Of a stretch of DNA of 64,000 nt, positions 43,672 through 53,315 are shown piece by piece. The stretch is taken from assembly GCF_003112555.1 (NCBI RefSeq), contig NZ_BEWB01000003.1:124001-188000 (forward strand). The letters are read 5' to 3'. Below the pieces are notes generated by a model that was not told the origin of the DNA, searched no databases, and was given only the letters and a program-made list of their open reading frames with translations. How positions within the stretch are numbered: the first letter of the stretch is position 1; each line of letters starts with the position of its first letter. This DNA comes from Streptomyces coelicoflavus (lineage in GTDB: Bacteria; Actinomycetota; Actinomycetes; Streptomycetales; Streptomycetaceae). Made by a program: the position numbers and the translations under genes.

Positions 43672-44183
43672 GGCGGCCCGCGGGAGGGCCCCCGAAGCGC
43701 CGCCCCGCCCTCGCCGCCGTCGCGGTGATCGGCGCCCTGGCCCTCGCGGGCTGCGGCGGCTCGGACTCCGACTCCGCGGCCTCCGGCGCCGAACTCTCCG
43801 TCGACGCCGCCTACATACCGCAGCCCGTCTCCGACTCGATGGCGGCCGGATTCCTCACGATCACCAACGAGGGCGGCACCGCGGACGAACTGACCTCCGT
43901 CACCAGCGAGGCCGGCGAGGTCACCGTGCACGAGACCGTCGGCGGGACCATGAAGCAGGCCGACCGCCTCGAGGTCCCCGCCCACGGTCAACTCGTGTTC
44001 AAGAGCGGCGGGAACCACCTGATGTTCGAGAAGCTGAAGCAACAGCCGAAGCAGGGCCAGTCGGTCGCCGTCGAACTGCACTTCGCCCACTCCGGCCCCG
44101 TCACGGTCGAGCTGCCCGTGAAGGCGGCCACCTACCAGCCCACCACCGGACACTCCGGGCACACCGAAGACTCCGGACACTGA
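43668..44183 (+). CDS. PCuAC-type extracellular copper chaperone (ECuC-like)
   Basis: 171 aa from GTG 43668, coupled to sco. Lipobox ALAGC (about Cys29). The PCuAC core carries Cu(I) ligands in EVTVHETVGGTMKQAD (His, Met) and GNHLMFEKL (HxM). An additional His-rich tail (GHSGHTEDSGH) could bind Cu(II). In S. lividans the equivalent ECuC hands Cu(I) to Sco (established knowledge from that species). Confidence 0.92.
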   Translation: MRRPAGGPPKRRPALAAVAVIGALALAGCGGSDSDSAASGAELSVDAAYIPQPVSDSMAAGFLTITNEGGTADELTSVTSEAGEVTVHETVGGTMKQADRLEVPAHGQLVFKSGGNHLMFEKLKQQPKQGQSVAVELHFAHSGPVTVELPVKAATYQPTTGHSGHTEDSGH

Positions 44184-44196
44184 GGGAGGGACCACC

Positions 44197-46413
44197 TTGA
44201 CGCAGACCATCGCCCCGCGCGTCCGGACCCTGGTGCTGCTGCTCCTGGCCGCGGCCTGCGCGCTGCTGGCCGGCGCCGCACCGGCCTCCGCGCACGCCGC
44301 GCTGACCGGCAGCGACCCCCGGCAGGGGGCGGTGGTCGACAAGGCCCCGGCCCAGGTGTCGCTCACCTTCTCCGAGTCGGTCTCCATGGACGACGACTCA
44401 CTGCGCGTCCTGGACCCCAAGGGCAAACGCGTCGACGACGGCAGACCGTCCGGCACCGGCGGCACGACGTACTCCGTGAAACTGCACGCCGGGCTGCCCG
44501 ACGGCACCTACACCGTGGCCTACCAGGTCGTCTCCGCCGACAGCCACCCGGTGGCCGGCGCCTACACCTTCTCCGTCGGCGCCCCCTCCGAGACCTCGGT
44601 CTCCGTCTCCGGGCAGGCGGCGGGCGGCGGGTTCGTCGGCGGGCTGTACGGCGTCGGGCGGTACGTGTCCTACGCGGCCTTCGCCGTCCTGGTGGGCGGT
44701 GCCGCCTTCGTGCTCGCCTGCTGGCCGCGCGGCTCGGGAGTGCGCGTCGTGCAGCGGTTCGTCGTCTCCGGCTGGCTCGCGCTGACCGCCGCCACCCTCC
44801 TGCTCCTCCTGCTGCGCGGCTCCTACACCGGCTCCGGGAAGGCCGCCGACATCTTCGACCTGAGCCTGCTCGGAGAGGTGCTGCAGACCAAGGCCGGCGC
44901 CGCGCTGGTCTCCCGGCTGCTGCTGCTCGCGGCGGCCGCGCTGTTCATCGCCGTGCTCTTCGGCGCGTACGACAAGAGGGAGGACGAGGAGAAGCGGGAC
45001 CTCACCTTCGGGCTCGCGGTCGGCGGCAGCGTCGTGGCGGCCGGTCTCGCGGCGACCTGGGCCATGTCCGAGCACGCCTCCGTCGGCCTCCAGGCCGGTC
45101 TCGCCATGCCGGTCGACGTCGTCCACCTGATCGCCGTCGCCACCTGGCTCGGCGGGCTCACCGCACTGCTCGTCGCCCTGTACCGCGGCCCGGCGGACAC
45201 ACCGGTGCCCGCCCTCGCCGTACGCCGGTTCTCGCGCGTCGCCTTCGGCAGCGTGGTCGCGCTGGTGGCGACCGGCACCTACCAGTCCTGGCGCCAGCTC
45301 GGCTCCTGGACGGCCTTCACCGACACCCGGTACGGGCAGCTGCTCCTCGTCAAGATCGGGCTCGTGGCGGTGCTCGTCGGCGTCGCGTACTTCTCCCGGC
45401 GCTGGACGGCACAGCTGGCGGAGGCGGTGCCCGCCGTCGCCGGGCAGCGGAAGAAGGAACGCGTGGCAGCGTCGGGCGGCCGTGGGAACGACGAGGCGAA
45501 AGCCTCGGAGAAGACCCGAACGTCAGGAAAGACCGGAACCTCGGAGAAGACCGCGGCGGCGGCCAAGACCGCAACCGCGGAGAAATCCGGAACGGCGGCC
45601 AAGACCGACAGCGTGGAGAGGACCGCGGCGGCGACCAAGACCGCTACCGCGGAGAAGGGCGAGGCTGCCGGGAAGACGTCCGGCGCGGGGAAGGCGTCCG
45701 GTGCCGGGAAGGGTTCCGGTGCCGGGAAGGGTTCCGGTGCCGGGAAGGGTTCCGGTGCCGGGAAGGGTTCCGGTGCCGGGAAGGGTTCCGGTGCCGGGAA
45801 GGGTTCCGGTGCCGGGAAGGGGTCCGGCGGCTCCAAGCGTGCCGCGCAGCTCGCCCGGCAGCGCGCGGCCGTGGACGCCGCCCGGCAGAAGCGGCAACGG
45901 GACTCCGACCCGCACCGCTTCGGACTGCGCCGCTCCGTGCTCGCCGAGGCGGGCGTCGCCGTCGTCCTGCTCGCCGTCACCACCCTCCTGACCCAGACCG
46001 AGCCGGGCCGCACCGAGGAGGAGGCCAAGGCCGCCGGGGCGGCCTCCGCCGCCACCGCCGCCCCCTCCACCGGCGCGGTGACACTGGACATGCCCTTCGA
46101 CACCGGCGGCCAGAACGGCAAGGGCGTCGTACGAGTCGAACTCGACCCCGCACGGGTCGGCTCCAACGATCTGCACCTCTACGTCGAACGCCCGGACGGG
46201 ACCGCCTTCGACATCCCCGAGGTGAAGGTGGCCCTCACCCAGAAGGCCAAGGACATCGGGCCCCTGCCCGTCGCGCCCGACCACATCACCACCGGCCACT
46301 GGTCGGCGAGCCAAGTACAGATCCCGATGGCCGGAGACTGGGAAGTCGCCGTCACCGTACGGACCTCCGACATCGACCAGGTCACTCTCTCCAAGAACGC
46401 GCAGATCGGCTGA
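44197..46413 (+). CDS. copCD: CopC-CopD fusion copper-uptake protein
   Basis: 738 aa from TTG 44197, with GGGAGGG 7 bp upstream. Signal peptide ending ASA|HAAL gives the N-terminal His ligand of CopC; the second site is SADSHPVAGAYTFSV. Eight or so CopD membrane segments follow (about 140-410). A Lys/Ala/Thr-rich cytosolic insert contains EKTxxxxKT motifs and eight SGAGKG hexamers (18-bp DNA repeat). One more TM (LAEAGVAVVLLAVTTLL) leads to a C-terminal extracytoplasmic domain (ITTGHWSASQVQIPMAGDWE) resembling YtkA/FixH-like folds. It binds copper outside and moves it inward or hands it to DtpA. Confidence 0.9.
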   Translation: MTQTIAPRVRTLVLLLLAAACALLAGAAPASAHAALTGSDPRQGAVVDKAPAQVSLTFSESVSMDDDSLRVLDPKGKRVDDGRPSGTGGTTYSVKLHAGLPDGTYTVAYQVVSADSHPVAGAYTFSVGAPSETSVSVSGQAAGGGFVGGLYGVGRYVSYAAFAVLVGGAAFVLACWPRGSGVRVVQRFVVSGWLALTAATLLLLLLRGSYTGSGKAADIFDLSLLGEVLQTKAGAALVSRLLLLAAAALFIAVLFGAYDKREDEEKRDLTFGLAVGGSVVAAGLAATWAMSEHASVGLQAGLAMPVDVVHLIAVATWLGGLTALLVALYRGPADTPVPALAVRRFSRVAFGSVVALVATGTYQSWRQLGSWTAFTDTRYGQLLLVKIGLVAVLVGVAYFSRRWTAQLAEAVPAVAGQRKKERVAASGGRGNDEAKASEKTRTSGKTGTSEKTAAAAKTATAEKSGTAAKTDSVERTAAATKTATAEKGEAAGKTSGAGKASGAGKGSGAGKGSGAGKGSGAGKGSGAGKGSGAGKGSGAGKGSGGSKRAAQLARQRAAVDAARQKRQRDSDPHRFGLRRSVLAEAGVAVVLLAVTTLLTQTEPGRTEEEAKAAGAASAATAAPSTGAVTLDMPFDTGGQNGKGVVRVELDPARVGSNDLHLYVERPDGTAFDIPEVKVALTQKAKDIGPLPVAPDHITTGHWSASQVQIPMAGDWEVAVTVRTSDIDQVTLSKNAQIG
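45679..45822 (+). repeat. Eight-copy 18-bp tandem repeat coding SGAGKG
   Basis: TCCGGTGCCGGGAAGGGT repeats in frame; inner copies are identical, the first is diverged. Recent expansion is likely and copy number is probably strain-variable. Confidence 0.92.
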
Positions 46414-46421
46414 ACCGCACC

Positions 46422-47714
46422 ATGGCTGACCAGTCCGTCCCCCAGGCCCGCAGCGCCGAGGACACCACCACCCCGGAGGGCATCTCGCGACGGCGGCTGC
46501 TCGGCACCGCCGGCGCCACCGGGCTCGTCCTCGGCGCGGCGGGCGCCGCCGCGGGTTACGCCGCCGCGCCCTCCTCCGCCGCCACACCCCTTGCCTCGCT
46601 CGGCAGCGGGCGGGCGATGTTTCACGGGAAACATCAGCCCGGCATCACCACCGCCATGCAGGCCCGCGGCCACCTCGTCGCCTTCGACCTCGCGCCCGGC
46701 GCCGGCCGCAAGGAGGCCGCCGCACTCCTGCGCCGCTGGTCCGACACGGCCCGGCGGCTGATGGCGGGCGAACCGGCCGCGACCCGTGACACGGACGTGG
46801 CCCGGGACGCCGGGCCGTCCTCGCTGACCGTCACCTTCGGCTTCGGACACAGCTTCTTCGGCCGGACCGGACTGGAGCAGCAGCGCCCGGTCGCGCTCGA
46901 CCCGCTCCCCGACTTCTCCTCCGACCACCTCGACAAGAAGCGCAGCAACGGCGACCTGTGGGTGCAGATCGGCGCCGACGACGCCCTGGTGGCCTTCCAC
47001 GCCCTGCGCGCGATCCAGCAGGACGCCGGGACGGCCGCCCGCATCCGCTGGCAGATGAACGGCTTCAACCGTTCTCCGGGTGCCACCGCCCACCCCATGA
47101 CGGCCCGCAATCTCATGGGCCAGGTCGACGGCACCCGCAACCCCAAGCCCGCCGACGCCGACTTCGACGAGCGGATCTTCGTTCCGGAGGGGGCCGGAAC
47201 CGGCAAGAGCGGCCCGGCCTGGATGGCGAACGGCTCCTACGTCGTCGTACGCCGTATCCGCATGCTCCTCGACGACTGGGAGAAGCTGTCGCTCAAGGCG
47301 CAGGAGGGCGTCATCGGGCGTCGCAAGTCCGACGGGTCGCCGCTGTCCGCAGGCGGCGACGCCACCGAGACGACGGAGATGGACCTGGAGAAGACGGACG
47401 CGTCCGGAGAACTGGCCGTTCCGATCGACGCCCACGCCCGGATCACGCGCCCGGACCAGAACGGCGGCGCGGCCATGGTCCGCCGCCCCTTCTCGTACCA
47501 CGACGGCTTCGACGCCGACGGCGTCCCGGACGCCGGCCTGCTCTTCATCTGCTGGCAGGCCGATCCGCTGCGGGGCTTCGTGCCCGTGCAGCGCAAGCTG
47601 GACCGGGGCGACGCGCTGTCGCGGTTCATCCGGCACGAGGCGAGCGGCCTGTTCGCGGTGCCGGGCGGGGCGCCGGAGGGAGAGTACGTGGGGCAGCGGC
47701 TGCTGGAAGGGTGA
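46422..47714 (+). CDS. dtpA: DtpA-type Tat-exported dye-decolourising haem peroxidase (EfeB family)
   Basis: 430 aa, 8 bp after copCD. Twin-arginine signal ISRRRLLGTAGATGLVLGAA. DyP motifs: LMGQVDGTRNPKP (GxxDG with catalytic Asp, about residue 232) and the proximal haem His in AHARITRPDQNGGA (about 338), with the conserved Arg in MVRRPFSYHDGF. In S. lividans the orthologue uses copper-dependent chemistry to support maturation of the radical oxidase GlxA and tip glycan deposition. A one-mismatch parS lies in codons about 66-71. Confidence 0.95.
   Translation: MADQSVPQARSAEDTTTPEGISRRRLLGTAGATGLVLGAAGAAAGYAAAPSSAATPLASLGSGRAMFHGKHQPGITTAMQARGHLVAFDLAPGAGRKEAAALLRRWSDTARRLMAGEPAATRDTDVARDAGPSSLTVTFGFGHSFFGRTGLEQQRPVALDPLPDFSSDHLDKKRSNGDLWVQIGADDALVAFHALRAIQQDAGTAARIRWQMNGFNRSPGATAHPMTARNLMGQVDGTRNPKPADADFDERIFVPEGAGTGKSGPAWMANGSYVVVRRIRMLLDDWEKLSLKAQEGVIGRRKSDGSPLSAGGDATETTEMDLEKTDASGELAVPIDAHARITRPDQNGGAAMVRRPFSYHDGFDADGVPDAGLLFICWQADPLRGFVPVQRKLDRGDALSRFIRHEASGLFAVPGGAPEGEYVGQRLLEG
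46619..46632. promoter_or_regulatory. Near-consensus parS site inside dtpA
   Basis: GTTTCACGGGAAAC differs by one base from GTTTCACGTGAAAC and is flanked by T and A as in the Streptomyces consensus. It encodes a segment right after the Tat signal (MFHGKH). Confidence 0.7.
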
Positions 47715-47793
47715 ATCCGGAGCGCGTCACCCCGCGGAGGGGCTTGTACGAGACGCGTGAGCCGGGCGCTCCCGGGCCCATTAGGGTGAGGAC

Positions 47794-48726
47794 ATGCCAG
47801 CCAGTTACGCGTATCTCGGCCCTGAAGGCACCTTCACCGAAGTCGCCCTGCGCACCCTCCCGGAGACGGCGACCCGGGAACTGGTCCCGTACGTCTCCGT
47901 CCAGTCCGCGCTCGACGCGGTGCGCACCGGCGAGGCCGAGGCCGCGTTCGTGCCGATCGAGAACTCCGTCGAGGGCGGCATCACCACCACCCTCGACGAG
48001 CTGGTCGCCGGCCAGCCGCTGATGATCTACCGCGAGGTGCTGCTCTCCATCACCTTCGCCCTGCTGGTCCGCCCCGGCACCAAGCTGTCGGACATCAAGA
48101 CGGTCACCGCGCACCCGGCCGCCCAGCCCCAGGTCCGCAACTGGCTCAAGGCACACCTCCCGGACGCCGCCTGGGAATCGGCCGCCTCCAACGCGGACGG
48201 CGCCCGCCTGGTGCAGGAGGGGCGGTACGACGCGGCCTTCGCCGGAGAGTTCGCCGCCGAACGCTACGGCCTCGAGGTGCTGGAGGCCGACATCCACGAC
48301 GCAGAGAACGCCCAGACCCGCTTCGTACTGGTCGGCCGCCCGGCCCGGCCCGCCGCTCCGACCGGCGCGGACAAGACCTCCGTCGTGCTCTGGCAGCGTG
48401 ACGACCACCCCGGCGGCCTGCGCGATCTGCTGGGCGAGTTCGCCACCCGGGGCGTCAACCTGATGCTGCTGCAGTCCCGGCCCACCGGTGCGGGCATCGG
48501 CAACTACTGCTTCTGCATCGACGCCGAGGGGCACATCTCCGACCGGCGGGTGGCCGACGCGTTGATGGGCCTGAAGCGGTCCTGCCTCCAGGTGCGCTAC
48601 CTCGGGTCGTATCCGCGTGCGGAGGTCGCGCCGGCGGACGTGGCCGCGCTGCGGCCGGGGACCTCGGACGAGGCCTTCGTGGCGGCGGCGGACTGGGTGG
48701 CACGCTGCCAGGACGGCCGGTTCTGA
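47794..48726 (+). CDS. pheA: Prephenate dehydratase
   Basis: 310 aa. PDT domain (1-190): YLGPEGTFTEVALRTLPE, FVPIENSVEGGITTTLDEL and the TRF signature in NAQTRFVLVG. ACT regulatory domain (about 200-280) with the Phe-binding ESRP-like stretch LMLLQSRPTGAGIGNYCF. Converts prephenate to phenylpyruvate and is feedback-inhibited by phenylalanine. Stand-alone: no chorismate mutase domain. Confidence 0.96.
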   Translation: MPASYAYLGPEGTFTEVALRTLPETATRELVPYVSVQSALDAVRTGEAEAAFVPIENSVEGGITTTLDELVAGQPLMIYREVLLSITFALLVRPGTKLSDIKTVTAHPAAQPQVRNWLKAHLPDAAWESAASNADGARLVQEGRYDAAFAGEFAAERYGLEVLEADIHDAENAQTRFVLVGRPARPAAPTGADKTSVVLWQRDDHPGGLRDLLGEFATRGVNLMLLQSRPTGAGIGNYCFCIDAEGHISDRRVADALMGLKRSCLQVRYLGSYPRAEVAPADVAALRPGTSDEAFVAAADWVARCQDGRF

Positions 48727-48752
48727 TCGCCGGGCCTATCTGCTGATTTTCG

Positions 48753-49090
48753 TTGTCCACAGAAGTTATCCACAGGTCCTCATCTCGACCTGGGGACAAG
48801 TCGACAACGAAGTGGCATTCAGTCGACATATCCCCCTACGGCCCACCCATTCACCCACAGGGGGCCAGGTCACCCTTCGTCCACCTGTTTCTTGCACCCC
48901 ATTCTCCGGAGTGACGCCGAGCGTCCCGTTTTCACTCGAAAGAGGGGGCTCGGAGGGTTTGGTCAGCCCACCTTCCGGATTTTGGAAGGATCAGTTCCGT
49001 GAATCCACAGATCTTTCGCACACCCTGTGGATAACTTTTCCCGACTGTGGACCCCTGTGGACAGTGCCGGCCCAAGTCCCGTTCTCCACA
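48753..49090. promoter_or_regulatory. Cluster of DnaA boxes in the pheA-serS intergenic region
   Basis: TTGTCCACA (48753-48761) and TTATCCACA (48766-48774) on the + strand; TGTGGATAA (49026-49034), TGTGGACCC (49046-49054) and TGTGGACAG (49056-49064) on the - strand; TTCTCCACA (49082-49090) +, plus a weaker GAATCCACA (49001-49009). Two are perfect TTATCCACA boxes and one is the Streptomyces-preferred TTGTCCACA. The 509-bp gap has no gene. Non-origin DnaA-box clusters that influence replication have been described in S. coelicolor; this may be one of them (from memory). Confidence 0.75.
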
Positions 49091-49235
49091 AGGGATTCCG
49101 GTCAACCTCCCGCCCGTACGGCGCCTCGTTCCGGGGACACCACCTCGCTTCGTTGACCGGTCGAACGGGGCCCGTGTCCCGCGCCCGGCAATAGTGGGTC
49201 GAGACCCGACACCGCGCACCGGTAGCCTTGACCAC

Positions 49236-50513
49236 GTGATTGACCTTCGCCTGCTCCGTGAGGACCCCGACCGTGTGCGCGCGTCGCAGCGCGCCCGTGG
49301 AGAGGACGTCGCGCTCGTCGACTCCCTCCTGTCCGCCGACGAACGGCGCAGGTCGTCCGGCGTCCGCTTCGACGAGCTGCGCGCCGAGCAGAAGGGCCTC
49401 GGCAAGCTGATCGGCAAGGCCGCCGGAGACGAGAAGGCCGAGCTGCTCAAGCGGGCCGAGCAGCTCAAGACGGACGTCAAGGCCGCCGACGCCGAACGCG
49501 ACGCGGCCGACGCCGAGACCCAGGAGCTGCTCCAGCGGCTCGGCAACCTCGTCCACCCCGACGTGCCCGTCGGCGGCGAGGAGGACTTCGTCACGCTCGA
49601 GACGCACGGCACGCACCGCGACTTCGCCGCCGAGGGCTTCGAGCCCAAGGACCACCTGGAGCTGGGCCAGCTGCTCGGCGCCATCGACGTGGAGCGCGGC
49701 GCCAAGGTCTCCGGTTCGCGCTTCTACTTCCTGACCGGCGTGGGCGCTCTCCTCGAGCTCGCCCTGGTCAACGCGGCGATCGCGCAGGCCACGGCGGCCG
49801 GGTTCACGCCGATGCTGACCCCGGCGCTGGTGCGTCCGCAGTCGATGGCCGGCACCGGCTTCCTGGGCCAGGCCGCGCAGGACGTCTACCACCTCGACAA
49901 GGACGACCTGTACCTGGTCGGCACGTCCGAGGTGCCGCTCGCCGCGTACCACATGGACGAGATCCTGGACGCCGAGCGCCTGCCGCTGCGCTACGCCGGC
50001 TTCTCGCCCTGCTTCCGCCGGGAGGCGGGTTCGCACGGCAAGGACACCCGGGGCATCTTCCGCGTGCACCAGTTCGACAAGGTCGAGATGTTCTCCTACG
50101 TCCTCCCCGAGGACACGCAGGCCGAGCACCAGCGCCTGCTGGAGTGGGAGAAGCAGTGGCTGACGTCGCTGGAACTGCCGTTCCGGGTGATCGACGTGGC
50201 CTCGGCCGACCTGGGCTCCTCGGCCGCCCGCAAGTACGACTGCGAGGCGTGGATCCCGACCCAGGGCAAGTACCGCGAGCTGACCTCGACCTCGGACTGC
50301 ACCGAGTTCCAGTCCCGCCGGCTGTCGATCCGCGTCCGGGAGGGCAAGAAGGTGCGCCCGCTGGCCACGCTCAACGGCACGCTGTGCGCCGTTCCGCGCA
50401 CGATCGTGGCGATCCTGGAGAACCACCAGCAGGCCGACGGCTCGGTCCGCGTGCCCGAGGTGCTCCGCCCGTACCTGGGCGGCCGGGAGGTCCTGGAGCC
50501 GGTGGCCAAGTGA
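49236..50513 (+). CDS. serS: Seryl-tRNA synthetase
   Basis: 425 aa from GTG 49236 ([20 protein letters not shown]). The N-terminal coiled-coil tRNA-binding arm spans about residues 30-105. The class II core has motif 2 [20 protein letters not shown] and motif 3 [17 protein letters not shown], plus [10 protein letters not shown]. Charges tRNA-Ser, the species of two tRNA genes in this window. The downstream HAD gene starts at GTG overlapping its stop. Confidence 0.97.
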   Translation: MIDLRLLREDPDRVRASQRARGEDVALVDSLLSADERRRSSGVRFDELRAEQKGLGKLIGKAAGDEKAELLKRAEQLKTDVKAADAERDAADAETQELLQRLGNLVHPDVPVGGEEDFVTLETHGTHRDFAAEGFEPKDHLELGQLLGAIDVERGAKVSGSRFYFLTGVGALLELALVNAAIAQATAAGFTPMLTPALVRPQSMAGTGFLGQAAQDVYHLDKDDLYLVGTSEVPLAAYHMDEILDAERLPLRYAGFSPCFRREAGSHGKDTRGIFRVHQFDKVEMFSYVLPEDTQAEHQRLLEWEKQWLTSLELPFRVIDVASADLGSSAARKYDCEAWIPTQGKYRELTSTSDCTEFQSRRLSIRVREGKKVRPLATLNGTLCAVPRTIVAILENHQQADGSVRVPEVLRPYLGGREVLEPVAK

Positions 50514-51352
50514 CTGACACCGGCACCGCCACGGTCCCCGGCACCGGACCCGCCGGAGGTTTCCCGTACCGGCTGATCGCGACCGACCTCGACGGCACGC
50601 TGCTGCGCGGCGACGACACGATCTCGCAGCGCACCCGTGACGCGCTCGCCGCGGCCACCGCGGCGGGCGCGGCCCACATCGTGGTCACCGGGCGGGCGGT
50701 GCCGTGGACCCGGCACATCCTGGACGACCTCGGCTACGACGGGCTGGCCGTCTGCGGTCAGGGCGCGCAGGTCTACCACGCCGGCGAGCACCGGCTGCTG
50801 ACCTCCGTGACCCTGGACCGGCAGCTGGCCGGGGTGGCACTGGCCAAGATCGAGGCGGAGACCGGCCCGCTGTACCTGGCGGCGAGCCGGGACGGCCTGG
50901 ACGGCGACGTACTGGTCGGCCCGGGGTACGAGGTCGGGGGCGACCTTCCCGCACTGCCGTTCACCGACGCCTCGGACCTGTGGTCGGCGCCGCTGAACAA
51001 GATCTACATCCAGCATCCGACCCTGTCGGACGACGAGCTGGCCGAGGTGGCCCGGAACGCGGCCGGTGGCTTCGTCACGGTGACCATGGCCGGCGCGGGC
51101 GTCGTCGAACTGCTCCCCCTCGGTCTGTCCAAGGCGACCGGCCTCTCGCTCGCGGCACGCCGGCTCGGCCTGAAGGCCGCGGACACCATCGCGTTCGGCG
51201 ACATGCCCAACGACGTCCCGATGTTCGGCTGGGCGGCCCGGGGCGTGGCGATGGCCAACGCCCACGAGGAGCTGAAGGCGGTGGCCGACGAGGTGACCTC
51301 CTCCAACGACGAGGACGGCATCGCGGTGGTACTGGAGCGTCTGTCGGTCTGA
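50510..51352 (+). CDS. HAD-superfamily Cof-type sugar-phosphate phosphatase
   Basis: 280 aa from GTG 50510 (GTGA overlap with serS). Motif [11 protein letters not shown], motif II VVTGR, Lys in [18 protein letters not shown], motif [18 protein letters not shown]. Cof-type C2 cap in the middle. Probably dephosphorylates sugar or cofactor phosphates in the cytosol. Paralogue of the gene at 59422. Confidence 0.93.
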   Translation: MTDTGTATVPGTGPAGGFPYRLIATDLDGTLLRGDDTISQRTRDALAAATAAGAAHIVVTGRAVPWTRHILDDLGYDGLAVCGQGAQVYHAGEHRLLTSVTLDRQLAGVALAKIEAETGPLYLAASRDGLDGDVLVGPGYEVGGDLPALPFTDASDLWSAPLNKIYIQHPTLSDDELAEVARNAAGGFVTVTMAGAGVVELLPLGLSKATGLSLAARRLGLKAADTIAFGDMPNDVPMFGWAARGVAMANAHEELKAVADEVTSSNDEDGIAVVLERLSV

Positions 51353-51672
51353 CTCCGGGGCCGGGGGCCGTGCCAGGAGGGCCGCCGGGTCCTCGGCGCA
51401 GCTCGTAGCCCTGACCCACGGTGCCCCGCCACACGGTCCGGACAGTGTCGGCGTCCCCGTCGGGTCGGCCCACGCGGGACGTTCCGCGTGCTCGAAGCGG
51501 CCTCCCGATGCGCCGACACCGTCCGGCCTCGTGCATCCCCCACAGTGCCGCCGCGGAAAGCCGGGCGCCACCGATTAAATGCGGACGTACGTCGCGTTAC
51601 CGACGGCCGGCGGGCCACGGCGCCCGTCGCCGAGGCCCGTACCGACTCCTCACCAGGTGCTGAGAGACCCGG
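51353..51672. other. Intergenic region, nothing recognised
   Basis: 320 bp between convergent genes. No strong hairpin, promoter or coding signal stands out. Confidence 0.4.
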
Positions 51673-52392
51673 TCACTCCTCCCCGGCGAGGGTCAGCGAC
51701 CGCAGCTTCTGGCCGGCGTACCAGGTGGCGAGCACGGTCACCGCGGCGAGCAGCACCGTCGCGGTGGGCAGGCCGACGTCGGACGTCACCAGGTTCCCGT
51801 CGGCGACCTTCTGGGCCACCGCCAGCGACCACTGCTGGACGCTCAGCGTGCGGGCCCCGGGCACCAGGGAGCCGAACAGGGCCTCCCAGACCAGGGCGTA
51901 GACGAGCCCGAAGACCACCGCGTGCCGGGAGACGGTGCCCAGCAGCAGGAACAGGGCGGCGTAGGCGATGGATGCGACGAGCGCGGCGATCGTGTAGGCG
52001 ACGGCGACCTGCTGACCGTTGCCGTTGAGGATCAGACCGGCGAGGAGGGTGGGCACGGCGGAGAAGACCATCGTCACGGCTATCGCGACGATCAGCTTGG
52101 TGAAGATGATCGTCGGCCGCTTGATGGGCTTGGACAGCAGGTACACCACCGAGCCGTCGTCGATCTCGGGGCCGATGGCGCCGGTGCCGGCGATGACGCC
52201 GATGATCGGCACCATGGTGGCGAGGGCGAAGCCGCCCAGCACGTCCGCCGCTGTCTGGTCGTCGGCTCCGGCGAGGGCGCGCACCGCGACGGCGATGACG
52301 AGCAGCAGCAGGGGGAGCGCGCCCAGGATGAGGGCCCGGCGGCGGCCGAGCAGAGCCCGGTAGGTGAGCCGGGCGACTGTGGGGTCGTACAT
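51673..52392 (-). CDS. ABC-2 type transporter permease
   Basis: 239 aa with six TM segments (LILGALPLLLLVIAVAVRAL; GGFALATMVPIIGVIAGTGA; IAVTMVFSAVPTLLAGLIL; TIAALVASIAYAALFLLLG; VVFGLVYALVWEALFGSLV; LLAAVTVLATWYAG). GPEIDDGSVVYLLSKPIKRP is the typical ABC-2 coupling-helix region. Last gene of a four-gene minus-strand operon; pairs with the ATPase 11 bp upstream. Confidence 0.9.
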   Translation of the reverse strand: MYDPTVARLTYRALLGRRRALILGALPLLLLVIAVAVRALAGADDQTAADVLGGFALATMVPIIGVIAGTGAIGPEIDDGSVVYLLSKPIKRPTIIFTKLIVAIAVTMVFSAVPTLLAGLILNGNGQQVAVAYTIAALVASIAYAALFLLLGTVSRHAVVFGLVYALVWEALFGSLVPGARTLSVQQWSLAVAQKVADGNLVTSDVGLPTATVLLAAVTVLATWYAGQKLRSLTLAGEE

Positions 52393-52403
52393 TCTTCGGC
52401 CTC

Positions 52404-53315
52404 CTACGCCGCGACGAGATACGAGAAGACGGACTCGAGGGACTCGTCGGACGGCGAGACCGTGAGGAGCCGGATGCCGTGGTCGCGGGCGACCTTCGGC
52501 AGCAGGGCCGTGAACCGGCCGAAGTCGACGGCCTGGATGCGCAGGGCGCCCTCGGCGAGGTCGACCTCGATGCCGGACGTCGACGGGTCGGCGATCAGCG
52601 CTGCCGCGAGGGCCCGGTCGTCGCTGGAACGCACCAGGTAGCGGTGCGGCCGGTCGGTCATCAGGCGGCGGATCTTGCGGAAGTCGCCGCTGGCCGCGTG
52701 GCGTCCTGCGACGATGACCTCGATGTGCCAGGCGAGCTGTTCGACCTCTTCGAGGATGTGCGAGGAGAACAGCACGGTGCGGCCCTCGTCGCCCATGCGC
52801 CGCAGCAGGTCCATCAGCTGCATGCGCTGGCGCGGGTCCATGCCGTTGAACGGCTCGTCGAGCAGGAGCAGCGACGGCTGGTGGACCAGGGCGGAGGCCA
52901 TCTTGACCCGCTGGCGCATGCCCTTGGAGTAGGTGGCGATCTTCCGGTCCTGGGCGTAGGCCATCTCCACGGTGGCCAGCGCCTCGTCGGCCGCCTTGGC
53001 GCCCAGGCCGTGCAGCTCGGCGTTGGCGAGGACGAACTCGCGGCCGGTGAGGAAGTCGTACATCGCCTCCCGCTCGGGGACGATGCCGATGTGCTTGTAG
53101 ATGTCCTCGTTGCGCCAGACCGGCTGGCCGTCGAGGGTGACGCTGCCGGTGGAGGGGGCGAGGAAACCGCCCATCATGTTGATGAGGGTGGACTTTCCCG
53201 CGCCGTTGGGGCCGAGCAGTCCGGTGACGCCGGGGCCGATCGTCATGGTGACGTCGTTGACGGCGACCACGTTGCCGAACCAGCGGGAGACGTGGTCGAT
53301 GTTCAGCGTGGTCAC
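52404..53315 (-). CDS. ABC transporter ATP-binding protein
   Basis: 303 aa from GTG 53315, overlapping the upstream permease stop (GTGA). Walker A GLLGPNGAGKSTLINMMGG, signature YSKGMRQRVKMASAL, Walker B LLLLDEPFNGMD, H-loop FSSHILEE. C-terminal extension (about 215-300) of DrrA/CcmA type. Energises export by the adjacent ABC-2 permease. Confidence 0.94.
   Translation of the reverse strand: MTTLNIDHVSRWFGNVVAVNDVTMTIGPGVTGLLGPNGAGKSTLINMMGGFLAPSTGSVTLDGQPVWRNEDIYKHIGIVPEREAMYDFLTGREFVLANAELHGLGAKAADEALATVEMAYAQDRKIATYSKGMRQRVKMASALVHQPSLLLLDEPFNGMDPRQRMQLMDLLRRMGDEGRTVLFSSHILEEVEQLAWHIEVIVAGRHAASGDFRKIRRLMTDRPHRYLVRSSDDRALAAALIADPSTSGIEVDLAEGALRIQAVDFGRFTALLPKVARDHGIRLLTVSPSDESLESVFSYLVAA

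Noticed and set aside
51421..51663. 80-codon frame in the gap after the serS-linked HAD gene
   Set aside because: No ribosome site, Arg/Pro/Ser-rich translation typical of random GC-rich DNA, no continuity of codon bias.
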